From: Halomonas aestuarii
GTDB taxonomy: Bacteria; Pseudomonadota; Gammaproteobacteria; Pseudomonadales; Halomonadaceae
Assembly (NCBI RefSeq): GCF_001886615.1
Contig: NZ_CP018139.1
Coordinates: 2,666,001 to 2,730,000, forward strand
Direction: 5' to 3'
DNA: 64,000 bases
Shown here: positions 44,529-52,784 of the stretch, piece by piece
How positions within the stretch are numbered: position 1 is the stretch's first letter
Layout of the letters: the number at the start of each line of letters is the position of its first letter
Notes under the pieces: generated by a model
Seen by the model: only the letters and a program-made list of their open reading frames with translations
What the model was told of the DNA's origin: nothing
Database searches by the model: none
Position numbers and translations under genes: made by a program

Positions 44529-44570
44529 CGACGGCGGGCACCGCACCCTGGTGGGCGGTGCCCGCCGTCG
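44529..44570 (+). terminator. Terminator of the efflux operon
   Basis: A perfect 16-bp stem, CGACGGCGGGCACCGC, pairs with its complement over a 10-base loop and is followed by TTT. It begins 16 bases after the pump stop codon. Confidence 0.82.
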
Positions 44571-44658
44571 TTTGGGGGGCGTGAACGGAGGGACGATGGC
44601 CTCGTCTATGCTGAGGGCAGGAAGCCCCGCTGAACCGCCCCCTGGCTGGAGACGCCCC

Positions 44659-45354
44659 ATGAACGCCGCCATCGACCTCGCCACCCGCTTTCCGCTCGTC
44701 GTCTTCACGGTGCTGCTGGCGCTGCTGGCGGTCTACTGGCTGCTGGTGGCCCTGCGCCTGGCGCCCGTCGAGCTCTTCGAGCACGACAGCCTCAAGGATG
44801 ATCACCTGGCCAGCGCCCTGGTGTCGCTGGGCTTCGCCGGGGTGCCGGCCTCGCTGGCGTTGACCCTGCTGGTGGTGCTGGCGGGCGCGCTGACCCTGGC
44901 ACTCGAGCTGGCGGTGCTGCGCTGGCTGCCGCTGGGCTTCTTCCGCATCCCGCTGGGCGTGGGGGTGATCTGGGGGGCCTTCGCGCTGGCCTCGCCGCCG
45001 GCATCATGGCTCTGCCTGCGGCTGCTCCATCGGCTGCACCAACGCTCGCCCCATGCGCCTGAGCGCCTGCCGCGCTGCCTGCTCGGCGAGCGGGTGCGCG
45101 TCACGGCGACGGCCGAGGGCGACGAGCCCGTCGTCACGGCGGTGCTGGAGGACGACCCGACCCACGAGGTGCGCCTCGCCACCAAGTCCGGCGACGTGCC
45201 GCACCCGGGAGAGCATCGGGTCCTGGTGAAGTACCTGACGGTGGATGGCCGCTATCGCGCCGTGCCCGAGCGTGACTACCTGGATGCCCGCACGCGGCTG
45301 CGGCGGCTGCACCTGCTCCGTCGGCTTCAGCGGCGTGACGGCACGTCAGCCTGA
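44659..45354 (+). CDS. Membrane protein with OB-fold-like C-terminus (YqiJ/DUF1449-like)
   Basis: Encodes 231 residues from the ATG at 44659. It has three N-terminal membrane helices (about residues 8-32, 53-80 and 88-113). A soluble C-terminal domain follows (LGERVRVTATAEGDEPVVTAVLEDDPTHEVRLATKSGDVPHPGEHRVLVKYLTVDGRYRAVP), which reads like an NfeD/OB fold. The opening (FPLVVFTVLLALLAVYWLLVALRLAPVELF) resembles YqiJ-type proteins, sometimes found with flotillins, but no flotillin gene is here. The last 9 nt overlap the convergent TetR gene. Confidence 0.65.
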   Translation: MNAAIDLATRFPLVVFTVLLALLAVYWLLVALRLAPVELFEHDSLKDDHLASALVSLGFAGVPASLALTLLVVLAGALTLALELAVLRWLPLGFFRIPLGVGVIWGAFALASPPASWLCLRLLHRLHQRSPHAPERLPRCLLGERVRVTATAEGDEPVVTAVLEDDPTHEVRLATKSGDVPHPGEHRVLVKYLTVDGRYRAVPERDYLDARTRLRRLHLLRRLQRRDGTSA

Positions 45355-45972
45355 GGCGTCGGCCTCCTGGCGAGCCAGCAGGGCCAGCTGGGCGTCGACC
45401 AGGCTCATGCCGTGCTCGTGCAGGGAGAAGGCCTCGGTATCGCGAAGCCAGTCGTGGAAGAGGCCGCTCAGCACCGACTGCAGCAGGCGGGTGGCGATTT
45501 CCGGGCCAATGTCGTCGCGCAGCAGGCCCTGCTCGCGGGCGTCGGTGATGTAGCCGAGCAGGGCGTCCAGGCATTCGCTGGCCATCTCGGTCTGCATGGC
45601 CTGTGGGTCGATGTCGCTGAAGAACTCGCAGCGGTGGAGGAGGATGGCGTGGACGCGGCGGTAGCGGGGCTGCTCCAGTCGCAAAAAGCCGAGCTGGCAG
45701 CCGAGCCGGATGGCCTCCAGCGGCGAGTCGTCGGGGCCGCTGGTCTCGTCGACCAGTTCCTGGAACGGCATGCGCACTCGGTCGAGCATGGCCCGGAAGA
45801 GGTCGGCCTTGTTGCGGAAGTGCCAGTAGACGGCGCCGCGGGTCAGGTCGGCATGGCGGGCAATCTGTTCCAGCGAGGTGCGGGCGACGCCCCTCTCGAA
45901 GAACACCTCCTCGGCGGCGTCGAGCAGGGCCTCGCGCGTGGCTTGGGCTTCGGCCTTGGTGCGTCTGGCCAT
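45346..45972 (-). CDS. TetR/AcrR-family repressor of the efflux system
   Basis: Encodes 208 residues from the ATG at 45972 (MARRTKAEAQATREALLDAAEEVF). A GGAG nine bases before favours this over the ATG 18 bases upstream. The HTH is TSLEQIARHADLTRGAVYWHFRNKADLFRAML, the canonical AcrR/TtgR motif, and the C-terminal ligand domain is helical, typical of the AcrR group. It is separated from the pump genes only by the YqiJ-like gene. Palindromes of one type in front of its own gene, the adaptor gene and the channel gene suggest it represses all three. Confidence 0.9.
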   Translation of the reverse strand: MARRTKAEAQATREALLDAAEEVFFERGVARTSLEQIARHADLTRGAVYWHFRNKADLFRAMLDRVRMPFQELVDETSGPDDSPLEAIRLGCQLGFLRLEQPRYRRVHAILLHRCEFFSDIDPQAMQTEMASECLDALLGYITDAREQGLLRDDIGPEIATRLLQSVLSGLFHDWLRDTEAFSLHEHGMSLVDAQLALLARQEADASG

Positions 45973-46028
45973 GGCGGGGGGCTCCAGCATTCTCGGGATG
46001 GCGCCATTCTACCCGAGTGTCCCGGTTT

Positions 46029-46054
46029 TTACATTCATGCATGTATGGATATGT
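46029..46054. promoter_or_regulatory. Candidate TetR operator, site C (regulator's own promoter)
   Basis: TTACATTCA-N8-TGGATATGT has one perfect half-site and a partial second half with the same 8-base spacing as site B. It lies about 57 bases before the regulator start, which fits autoregulation. Confidence 0.55.
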
Positions 46055-46152
46055 CATCGCCGGCCGCGCGGCCGGCGGGCTCGTCTTCCACGGGCCAGGG
46101 GCGTATAAGGAACCCACGGAAAAACATCGTATCGTGACGCAAGGAGCGCACC

Positions 46153-47184
46153 ATGGCCCGTTCCCACTTCGAACTCGCCGGCACCCGCGTCGCGCCCGGC
46201 GGGCGCATCCAGATCGACGTGCCCGTGGCGCGCCTCTACACTCATGCGCCGCTCTATATTCCCCTGGAGGTGGTCCACGGCCGGCAGTCGGGCCCGGTGC
46301 TGCTGGTCTGCGGCGGCATCCACGGCGACGAGATCAACGGCGTAGAGATCGTGCGCCGCCTGCTGCGCTCCAAGCAGCTCCAGGGGCTGCGCGGGACCCT
46401 GATCGGGGTGCCCATCGTCAACGTCTTCGGCTTCGTGCAGCACAGCCGCTACCTGCCGGACCGGCGCGACCTCAACCGCTGCTTCCCGGGCAGCGAGTCG
46501 GGCTCCCTGGGGGGCCGTGTGGCGGCGCTGTTCCGCGAGCAGATCGTCGACCAGGCCAGCCACATCATCGACCTGCATACCGGGGCGATCCACCGCACCA
46601 ACCTGCCGCAGATCCGCGCCCAGATCACGCCCGGCGGCGAGACCGAGCGCATGGCCAATGCCTTCGGGGCGCCGGTGATCCTCAACGCCGACCTGCGCGA
46701 GGGCAGCCTGCGCCACTATGCCCAGACCCACGGCATCCCGGTGCTCACCTACGAGGCGGGGGAGGCGCTGCGCTTCGACCAGTGGGCGATCACCCCGGGG
46801 GTGCGGGGCGTTCTTAGGGTGATGCGCCGGCTCGGCATGCTGACCGGCGAGCATCGCCGACGCCCGGCCCCGTCGGCGGAGATCGCCAACGGCTCGAGCT
46901 GGGCGCGGGCGCCCATCGACGGCATCCTCCGGCCCAAGGTGCGGCTCGGCGCCCGGGTGGCCAAGGGCGAGCTGCTGGGGCGGGTGGCGGACCCCTTCGG
47001 CAACGCCGAGGGGGAGGTGCGCGCCGTGGCCGACGGCATCGTCATCGGCATGAGCCGGCTGCCGCTGGCCAACGAGGGCGAGGCGCTCTTCCACATCGCC
47101 CGCTTCGATGCCATCGAGGAGGCCGAGAGCGCCATCGAGGACTTCCAGTCGAGCCTCGAGCCGCCGCCCGACTCGCTCTACTGA
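46153..47184 (+). CDS. Succinylglutamate desuccinylase/aspartoacylase family protein
   Basis: A 343-residue zinc hydrolase of the M14 group. Zinc ligands are in LVCGGIHGDEINGVEIVRRL (His, Glu) and HIIDLHTGAIHRTNLPQIR (His). The catalytic Glu is likely in LTYEAGEAL. The last 80 residues form a biotinyl/lipoyl-like barrel (SSWARAPIDGILRPKVRLGARVAKGELLGRVADPFGNAEGEV), usual for this subfamily. The acyl-amino acid substrate is unknown. An AAGGAG ribosome site precedes the ATG. Confidence 0.92.
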   Translation: MARSHFELAGTRVAPGGRIQIDVPVARLYTHAPLYIPLEVVHGRQSGPVLLVCGGIHGDEINGVEIVRRLLRSKQLQGLRGTLIGVPIVNVFGFVQHSRYLPDRRDLNRCFPGSESGSLGGRVAALFREQIVDQASHIIDLHTGAIHRTNLPQIRAQITPGGETERMANAFGAPVILNADLREGSLRHYAQTHGIPVLTYEAGEALRFDQWAITPGVRGVLRVMRRLGMLTGEHRRRPAPSAEIANGSSWARAPIDGILRPKVRLGARVAKGELLGRVADPFGNAEGEVRAVADGIVIGMSRLPLANEGEALFHIARFDAIEEAESAIEDFQSSLEPPPDSLY

Positions 47185-47229
47185 CACGCGATCCTGTCGT
47201 GCAGGGCAGATACACCCAGGCAATACGAC

Positions 47230-47255
47230 AACGGCGCCGATCGCTCGGCGCCGTT
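47230..47255. terminator. Bidirectional terminator between convergent genes
   Basis: AACGGCGCCGA-TCGC-TCGGCGCCGTT is a perfect 11-bp stem lying between the aspartoacylase-like gene and convergent dusA. Confidence 0.8.
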
Positions 47256-47311
47256 TCGCGTTCTGGAGGGTGTCGCGCGACGTGGAGCGCCGCCGGGCCT
47301 GCATGCCGAGG

Positions 47312-48313
47312 CTATGCCACGGCGGCGGGCTCGCGCTCGGCCACCAGGCCCAGGGCGTCGTCGAAGACCTGCAGGCCCGCACCCTCGCGGTGGGCGTTCT
47401 CGGAGAGGTGGCGGCGGAACTTGCGACCGCCCGGCTGGCCCTGGAAGAGGCCCAGCAGGTGGCGGGTGAGGTGGTTGAGCTTCGCGCCCTCGTCGAGGCG
47501 ACGGGCGATATAGGGGCGCAGGGCGCGGGCCGCCGCGTGGCGGCTCTCGGCCGGGCCCGTCTCGCCGTAGAGCGCGGCGTCCACGCCGGCCAGCAGCCAG
47601 GGGTTCTGGTAGGCCTCGCGGCCGACCATCACGCTGTCGACGCGCTCGAGCTGCTCGCGGCACTCGTCCAGGGTCTTGATGCCGCCGTTGATGCCGACAT
47701 GAAGCTCCGGGCGGCCCGCCTTGAGGCGATGCACCCGCGGGTAGTTGAGCGGCGGCACGTCGCGGTTCTCCTTGGGGGAGAGCCCCTCGAGCCACGCCTT
47801 GCGGGCGTGCACGATGAAGGTGTCGCAGCCGGCGTCGGCCACCGTGGCGATGAAGCGCTCCAGATCGGCGTCCTCGTCCTGGTCGTCGATGCCGATGCGG
47901 CACTTCACGGTGACCGGGATCGACACCGCCTCCCGCATGGCGCGCACGGCGGCGGCGACCTTTTCCGGATGGCCCATCAGGCAGGCGCCGATCAGGTTGT
48001 TCTGCACACGGTCGCTCGGGCAGCCGACGTTGAGGTTCACCTCGTCGTAGCCCCATTCCTCGGCGATGGCCGCGCACTCGGCGAGCTCAAAGGCGTCGCT
48101 GCCGCCGAGCTGAAGGGCGAGGGGGTGCTCGACCTCGTCATAGCCGAGGAAGCGCGAGCGCGGGCTGCCGTGCAGGATGGCGCCGGTGGTCACCATCTCC
48201 GTGTAGAGCAGCGCGCGGCGGGTCAGGGTCCGGGCGAACGCGCGGTAGTCGCGGGTCGTCCAGTCCATCATGGGGGCCACGGAAAATGTGCGGTCGAGCG
48301 GTTGCATCGGCAT
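47312..48313 (-). CDS. dusA: tRNA-dihydrouridine synthase A
   Basis: About 333 residues. MQPLDRTFSVAPMMDWTTRDYRAFARTLTRRALLYTEMVTTGAILHG is the DusA start. The catalytic Cys sits in YDEVNLNVGCPSDRVQNN, and FMN-phosphate contacts occur in ELHVGINGGIKTLDEC and SVMVGREAYQNPWLL. DusA reduces U20/U20a in tRNA D-loops. The start codon is uncertain among ATGs at 48340, 48313 and 48307; none has a strong ribosome site, and 48313 is a compromise. Confidence 0.93.
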   Translation of the reverse strand: MPMQPLDRTFSVAPMMDWTTRDYRAFARTLTRRALLYTEMVTTGAILHGSPRSRFLGYDEVEHPLALQLGGSDAFELAECAAIAEEWGYDEVNLNVGCPSDRVQNNLIGACLMGHPEKVAAAVRAMREAVSIPVTVKCRIGIDDQDEDADLERFIATVADAGCDTFIVHARKAWLEGLSPKENRDVPPLNYPRVHRLKAGRPELHVGINGGIKTLDECREQLERVDSVMVGREAYQNPWLLAGVDAALYGETGPAESRHAAARALRPYIARRLDEGAKLNHLTRHLLGLFQGQPGGRKFRRHLSENAHREGAGLQVFDDALGLVAEREPAAVA

Positions 48314-48490
48314 CACGGGGTGTCGGTCGGGAAGGCGCACATTCTACCAGCCCTGGTCACTTTCTGCCCAACTCACAAGCACGTCATACAAGCTCTTCCT
48401 CTGCCGTCAATCGGGCGGTGATGGCATGCCCCGTTCTTCGTGGATGCCTGCAGGTCTACAGTGATGGTGTGTACCTGCTTCTGGTGATCT

Positions 48491-49153
48491 ATGTGCGGAC
48501 GATTTGCGCTCTATAGCCCCACTCCCAAGGTCTCCGAGGCCCTGCGCCTGCCGCTGGAGGAGGCCGGGGAAATAGCGCCGCGCTACAACGTGGCGCCGGG
48601 CACCTGGATCACGGTGTTGCGTCATCCTGGCGATGACGCGCCGCTGGTGATGGACGAGGCGTGGTGGGGCTATCGGCCGCACTGGGCCAGGGAGAAAGCG
48701 CCGGAGCCGATCAATGCCACCGTCGAGAAGGTGGCCACCTCGAACTACTTCCGCGGGGCCTTCGCCCATCACCGCTGCCTGGTGCCGGCGGACGGCTGGT
48801 ACGAGTGGCTGCCGGTGGACGGCAGGAAGCAGCCGCACTTCCTGTGTCGGGAGGATCGAGAACCGCTCTGGCTGGCGGGCATCTGGAGCGAGCGGCCGGA
48901 CGGCAGGCCCGGCTGCGCCATCCTCACCGAGCCGGCCCGGGGCGTGGCGAGCGAGATCCACGACCGCATGCCGTTGGTGCTGGACGAGACGAGCCTGGAA
49001 CCCTGGCTCGACCCGCACCTGACCGACCGCGAGACGATTCGCGGCGCGGTGCATCACCTGGCGGCGGGGCGGCTCACCCACTGGCCGGTGAGCACAAGGG
49101 TGAACCGCACCGGCAACGAGGGCGCCGACCTGATCGAGCCGGTGCCGTCATGA
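48491..49153 (+). CDS. SOS response-associated peptidase (HMCES/YedK family)
   Basis: A 220-residue SRAP protein. It starts MCGRFALYSP, so the catalytic Cys2 becomes N-terminal after Met removal. Other active-site features are APRYNVAPGTW, EPINATVEKVATSNYFRGAFAHHRCLVPADGWYEW (Asn and Glu of the site) and HDRMPLVLDE with the catalytic His. It forms a protective crosslink at abasic sites in single-stranded DNA. I see no LexA box in the 150 bases upstream. Divergent from dusA. Confidence 0.93.
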   Translation: MCGRFALYSPTPKVSEALRLPLEEAGEIAPRYNVAPGTWITVLRHPGDDAPLVMDEAWWGYRPHWAREKAPEPINATVEKVATSNYFRGAFAHHRCLVPADGWYEWLPVDGRKQPHFLCREDREPLWLAGIWSERPDGRPGCAILTEPARGVASEIHDRMPLVLDETSLEPWLDPHLTDRETIRGAVHHLAAGRLTHWPVSTRVNRTGNEGADLIEPVPS

Positions 49154-49204
49154 GACGACGGGGGCGATCTCTTCGGTGAGCGAGGAAAACCGGACACGCA
49201 GAAA

Positions 49205-49234
49205 CACCAAGGCCCGCATCGGCGGGCCTTGGTG
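49205..49234 (-). terminator. Terminator of the cold-shock gene
   Basis: CACCAAGGCCCGC-ATCG-GCGGGCCTTGGTG is a perfect 13-bp stem about 40 bases past the minus-strand stop. Confidence 0.85.
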
Positions 49235-49275
49235 CTCATAGCCTTGCGGCTAGATAGGGTCTGTCTGATCGACGA

Positions 49276-49479
49276 TCAGATGGCTTCGATGTTGGAAGCC
49301 TGCAGGCCTTTCTTGCCCTGAACCACGTCGAAAGAGACCTGCTGGCCGTCCTGGAGGGACTTGAAGCCATCAGCCTTGATTTCGGAGAAGTGGGCAAAGA
49401 GGTCATCGCCGCCGTCGGTCGGGGTGATGAAGCCAAAGCCTTTTGCGTCGTTGAACCACTTAACTGTGCCAGTAGCCAT
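49276..49479 (-). CDS. Cold-shock domain protein (CspA family)
   Basis: A 67-residue single cold-shock domain. RNP1 is KGFGFITP and RNP2 is DLFAHFSEI; the N-terminus [14 protein letters not shown] is canonical. It binds single-stranded nucleic acid as an RNA chaperone. AAGGAG lies eight bases before the ATG at 49479. The roughly 300 bases upstream are non-coding, as in many csp genes with long regulatory leaders, but cold induction cannot be shown from sequence. Confidence 0.95.
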   Translation of the reverse strand: MATGTVKWFNDAKGFGFITPTDGGDDLFAHFSEIKADGFKSLQDGQQVSFDVVQGKKGLQASNIEAI

Positions 49480-49781
49480 GTCATGACTCCTTTCTTTCAT
49501 TGGCGCAATGCGCCGTATACGAAGTTACCGGGTGTAGCCCCGACTGCTAGTGGGTAAAACAAGGGGATATAACCAGACAACCGAAAGGATTCGACTACTA
49601 CTGACAATATGCATCTTGCTAACCAACTGAGACACACGATGTCACGGATATGCGGTGGCGTCAACACTATTCTGGGTCGGCAACTCACCGCCGCCATTCA
49701 CGACCGGCTCGGGAACCCATTCCAGGGCCGCTCGTCCATAGTGGTGGCAACCGACACGATCCATGACATAAGGAGCAATGC
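49480..49781. other. Leader/promoter region of the cold-shock gene
   Basis: About 300 non-coding bases, AT-richer than the average here, between the cold-shock gene and a divergent small gene. GGCGC-AAT-GCGCC (49502-49514) is a small hairpin in the likely csp leader. No convincing promoter pair was found. Confidence 0.45.
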
Positions 49782-50021
49782 ATGAGCCATGATCTCACCA
49801 GCCACCAGTGGGAACTGCTGGCCGGGGTGCTGCAGCACGGCGGGGTGCTGGCCGCGCCCTTCGGCCACCTCGGCGTGGACAGCCTGCTGGCGGGGGTGCT
49901 GTCGGACATCGATGCCCTGGAGGAACGGGGCCTGATCGCCGTGGAGCGCTCGGGCGATGGCGATGAGCCCGCGCGGCTCACCCTGACGGAGGCGGGCTAT
50001 GCGGCCCTGGGCATGGCCTAG
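49782..50021 (+). CDS. Small hypothetical protein, winged-helix-like
   Basis: A 79-residue protein, MSHDLTSHQWELLAGVLQHGGVLAAPFGHLGVDSLLAGVLSDIDALEERGLIAVERSGDGDEPARLTLTEAGYAALGMA. The sequence of helices followed by GLIAVERSGD...RLTLTEAGY reads like the wing and final helix of a winged-helix DNA-binding domain. I do not recognise the family. An AAGGAG ribosome site sits six bases before the ATG. Confidence 0.7.
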   Translation: MSHDLTSHQWELLAGVLQHGGVLAAPFGHLGVDSLLAGVLSDIDALEERGLIAVERSGDGDEPARLTLTEAGYAALGMA

Positions 50022-50183
50022 GGCGAGCTCCCGGGGCGGGCGACTCCGTCCCGGGCCCCGGAAAGGCCGCGCGGGTTGACCGCCATCACCATGCGGCGGG
50101 GGGCGGTGTGCTATGAAGGAAGGAGCAAGCACGGCCGTGCCGCCCCGGCAGGGCGGCCGGATCACCACGACAGGAGAAGTGCC

Positions 50184-50504
50184 ATGGCGGATCGGAAGCA
50201 GGAACTGGAGGGGCTGCGCGACGAGCTGATCGAACGGTTCGATCGCTACAAGGCCCACAAGGAGCAGAGGAATGGTCCGCTGGACAAGGACGTGGAGGAT
50301 CAGTCCATCGAGGTGGTGAACGACGAGGTCATCGAGGCCCTGCAGCAGGAAGCTGAGGACGAGCTTTGCCAGGTGATGCATGCGCTGAAGCGCATCGAGG
50401 CGGGGGAGGGTGACGACTGCGAGCGCTGTGGCGAGCCCATCGACGGCCGTCGCCTGGCGGCGTTGCCCTACACCACGGTCTGCCGCGACTGCGCGGACCT
50501 GTGA
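50184..50504 (+). CDS. DksA/TraR-family C4 zinc-finger protein
   Basis: Encodes 106 residues from the ATG at 50184 with AGGAGA upstream. The helical first part (KQELEGLRDELIERFDRYKAHKEQRNGPLDKDVEDQSIEVVNDEVIEALQQEAEDELCQVMHALKRIEAG) resembles the DksA coiled coil. The C4 finger is CERCGEPIDGRRLAALPYTTVCRDC. The DxxDxA tip motif of true DksA is not evident; DKDVEDQ is the nearest. It is therefore likelier to be a DksA-like paralogue than DksA itself. Confidence 0.85.
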   Translation: MADRKQELEGLRDELIERFDRYKAHKEQRNGPLDKDVEDQSIEVVNDEVIEALQQEAEDELCQVMHALKRIEAGEGDDCERCGEPIDGRRLAALPYTTVCRDCADL

Positions 50505-50568
50505 GGAACGGACCCGGGAGGACCGGGAGTGATAGTGTGGTCGCTCATCGACAGGGCGGGAGGCGTGC

Positions 50569-51153
50569 ATGACGGCATGGGTTCGAGCGATCGGGGCGGG
50601 CATGGTGCTGGTGTGGCTGGCGGGCTGCGGCGGCAGCGAGGAGCCGACCAGCGACCCGACCCCGGTGGCCGAGATGGCGGCGGAGTCGCCCGAGCCGGCG
50701 ACGGAGGCGGCGCCGGAGGTGCCGCCCTTCACGGAGCCGGTGACGATCGATGTCGCGTCGCGCCTGGGCCAGGACCGTCGCCTGACGGTGCAAGGCGAGA
50801 CCAACCTGCCCCATGACACCCGGCTGCAGGTGCTGGTGGAGCGGGAGCTCAGCGGGGTGCGCTGGCGGGAGCGCGTGTCGGTGGCCCAGGGCGGCTTCGT
50901 GGCCGGCCCCTTCGGACCGGGCAGCGGCCTGCCCGATGGCGGCTATCGCGTCACGGTCGAGGTGCAGGAGGGCAGCGTCCAGCCGGCCTCGGTGCGTGCC
51001 CGGCTGGGCGAGGACAACGAGCAGCTGCAGGGGCCCCTGGTGGAGCAGTCACGGCATGGGCTGGGGCAGGTGGCCCGATTCACCAAGCGCTTCCTGGTGG
51101 GCAGCGAGACGCGCCACACCCAGGATCGCGTCGAGGTGATGGAGGTGGAGTAG
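50569..51153 (+). CDS. Hypothetical lipoprotein
   Basis: A 194-residue protein with lipobox LAGC (Cys about 20), followed by an acidic Pro/Ala/Glu/Thr-rich linker (residues 22-55). A globular part starts VTIDVASRLGQDRRLTVQGETNLPHDTRLQVLVEREL and has a Gly-rich central segment (VAQGGFVAGPFGPGSGLPDGGYRVTVEV), which reads as a beta-sandwich. I do not recognise a named family. Single gene, convergent with the XRE regulator gene. Confidence 0.7.
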   Translation: MTAWVRAIGAGMVLVWLAGCGGSEEPTSDPTPVAEMAAESPEPATEAAPEVPPFTEPVTIDVASRLGQDRRLTVQGETNLPHDTRLQVLVERELSGVRWRERVSVAQGGFVAGPFGPGSGLPDGGYRVTVEVQEGSVQPASVRARLGEDNEQLQGPLVEQSRHGLGQVARFTKRFLVGSETRHTQDRVEVMEVE

Positions 51154-51157
51154 CGGC

Positions 51158-51745
51158 TCAGAGCGGCTGGGCGCGCCAGTGGGCCACCAGCTTGCCCACC
51201 AGTCGGCAGCAGGGGGTGTAGGGAATGAGCTCGTCGCTGTCCTGGCGCTGGAACATCAGTTCCCCGGTGGGGCCCTGGGTGACCCGGCGGATGGCCAGGA
51301 TGCCGTCATCCTCGATGAGGTAGAGGCCTGGCTGGCGGAAGATGTCGCTGGGCGCGATGGCCACCAGGTCGCCTTCCTTGAGGAAGTCGAAGTGCTCGCC
51401 CGGGGCCGGGGTCACCAGGTGGCAGTCGCCGTCCCAGCGCTGGCCGGGCACCAGCTCGATGGGCAGCTCGATGACCCGCTGCTTGCCGTCCTGCCAGGGC
51501 AGCGGCGGGTGGCGACGCAGGTACAGCGGCGAGGCGTGGGATCCCTCGTCCTCGAGCAGCCGCGACAGCGGGCAGTTGAGCGCCTGGGCCAGGGCGACCA
51601 GCCGCTCGTGGCCGATCTGCTTGATGGCGCCCGACTCCCAGTAGGAGATGGTGACGTCCGACACCCCGACCCTCCTTGCCAGGGCCGCCTTGTTGAGCTT
51701 GGCCTCCAGCCGAAGTTCCTTGATACGAGGGCCGAGTGTTTCCAT
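51158..51745 (-). CDS. XRE-family regulator with LexA/S24-like C-terminal domain
   Basis: A 195-residue protein. The N-terminal HTH is IKELRLEAKLNKAALARRVGVSDVTISYWESG (about residues 8-39). The C-terminal domain has the layout of S24 peptidase-like phage repressors (HFDFLKEGDLVAIAPSDIFRQPGLYLIEDDGILAIRRV). The Ser expected before the GD motif is replaced, so autocleavage looks unlikely. It may be a host-adapted phage-type repressor. Targets unknown. Confidence 0.82.
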   Translation of the reverse strand: METLGPRIKELRLEAKLNKAALARRVGVSDVTISYWESGAIKQIGHERLVALAQALNCPLSRLLEDEGSHASPLYLRRHPPLPWQDGKQRVIELPIELVPGQRWDGDCHLVTPAPGEHFDFLKEGDLVAIAPSDIFRQPGLYLIEDDGILAIRRVTQGPTGELMFQRQDSDELIPYTPCCRLVGKLVAHWRAQPL

Positions 51746-51884
51746 TACGTCATCATCCTGCGGTCGAAATTGAGTGGAGTGATCTTCCGTGCTGGCTCGA
51801 GGCCGCGCAACATCAGGGGATCAACGATAATTCTGCCTTAATCTCGGCGCGTGTGAGGCGTATCGATATAACGCTTTTGACGCC

Positions 51885-52625
51885 TCACCACGCCACCTCC
51901 TCGCCGGCCCAGTCCAGGAAGATGCCGCTCCGCTCCGGGGTGCATTGCTCCAGCACGTCCAGCAGCCGCTCGGCCACGAAGGCCGGGGTGAACAGCTTGC
52001 CCTCGGGGATGCGCGCCTGGAAGGGTGCCGAGAGGGGCGTGTCCGTGGTGCCGGGGTGCAGGCAGGCGATGGCGGCCTGGCGGTTGAGGCGGCGAAGCTC
52101 CACGGCGGCGGTCTTCATCAGCATGTTGTGGGCGGCCTTGCTGGCCCGGTAGGCGTACCAGCCGCCCAGCCGGTTGTCGCCGATCGAGCCGACCCGGGCC
52201 GAGAGGCTGGCGAAGAGGGCCGGGTGGTGTCCCTTGAGGCTCGGCTGCAGCGCCTTGAGCAGCAGGGCCGGGGTGATGGCGTTGACGTGGTAGAGCCGGG
52301 CCATGGCCTCGGCGTCCAGGTCGTCGAGCTTCTTCTCCGGTTCGATGCCCAGGGCCTCGTCGTGGAGCATGCCGATGGCGTTGAAGACCAGGTGCACGGG
52401 CGTGCCGTCCAGGGCCCTGGCGAGCGCCTCGGCGCCGTCCGGCGTACCCAGGTCCAGGGCGAGGGACTCGATGCGGGGATCCGGGTGCGGGGGCGCGGAG
52501 CGGCTCACGGCGATCACCCGGCCGGGGCGGTCGCTTGCGAGCAGGGCCTCCACCACCGCGGTTCCGATGCCGCCGGAGGCGCCGGTGACCACGGCGGTGA
52601 AGTCGTCGGGGAGTCTCGGGAGCAT
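51885..52625 (-). CDS. Short-chain dehydrogenase (CsgA/C-factor-like)
   Basis: A 246-residue SDR with the cofactor motif VTGASGGIGTAVVEAL (about residues 13-28), NAIG in place of NNAG, and Ser/Tyr/Lys in SLSARVGSIGDNRLGGWYAYRASKAAHNM. The RVGSI-D...GGWYAYR.SKAA pattern is typical of C-factor/CsgA-like SDRs in proteobacteria. Substrate unknown. Divergent from gltX across 160 bases. Confidence 0.87.
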   Translation of the reverse strand: MLPRLPDDFTAVVTGASGGIGTAVVEALLASDRPGRVIAVSRSAPPHPDPRIESLALDLGTPDGAEALARALDGTPVHLVFNAIGMLHDEALGIEPEKKLDDLDAEAMARLYHVNAITPALLLKALQPSLKGHHPALFASLSARVGSIGDNRLGGWYAYRASKAAHNMLMKTAAVELRRLNRQAAIACLHPGTTDTPLSAPFQARIPEGKLFTPAFVAERLLDVLEQCTPERSGIFLDWAGEEVAW

Positions 52626-52718
52626 GACGGTCCTTCTTCTCGGGAATTAAGGTGCAGCATGGACCGCGGGACAGGGGAATGATTCCCGGTCACGGCTGCC
52701 CGGCGCTGGCCAGGTGCG

Positions 52719-52724
52719 TATAAT
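52719..52724 (+). promoter_or_regulatory. Candidate -10 box of gltX
   Basis: A perfect TATAAT lies 61 bases before the gltX start in otherwise GC-rich DNA. The matching -35 region (CTGCCC) is weak. Confidence 0.45.
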
Positions 52725-52784
52725 GCCGGCATTCGCCCGCCACCTCGGGGCGGCCCCATTCCATCGACAGGACCCAAGGACGAC

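Noticed and set aside
40653..44708. A 1351-codon open frame on the minus strand across the RND pump gene
   Set aside because: It is the complement of a GC-rich pump gene with clear AcrB homology; the reverse frame is His/Gly/Arg/Val-rich with no family features.
48341..48490. Possible LexA box before the SOS-associated peptidase gene
   Set aside because: The only CTG...CAG candidate has 8 bases between the triplets instead of 10, so it does not fit the LexA consensus.
49516..49527. TATACGAAGTTA, identical to 12 bases of a loxP arm
   Set aside because: Only one arm is present, with no spacer or inverted second arm and no recombinase context. Chance match.
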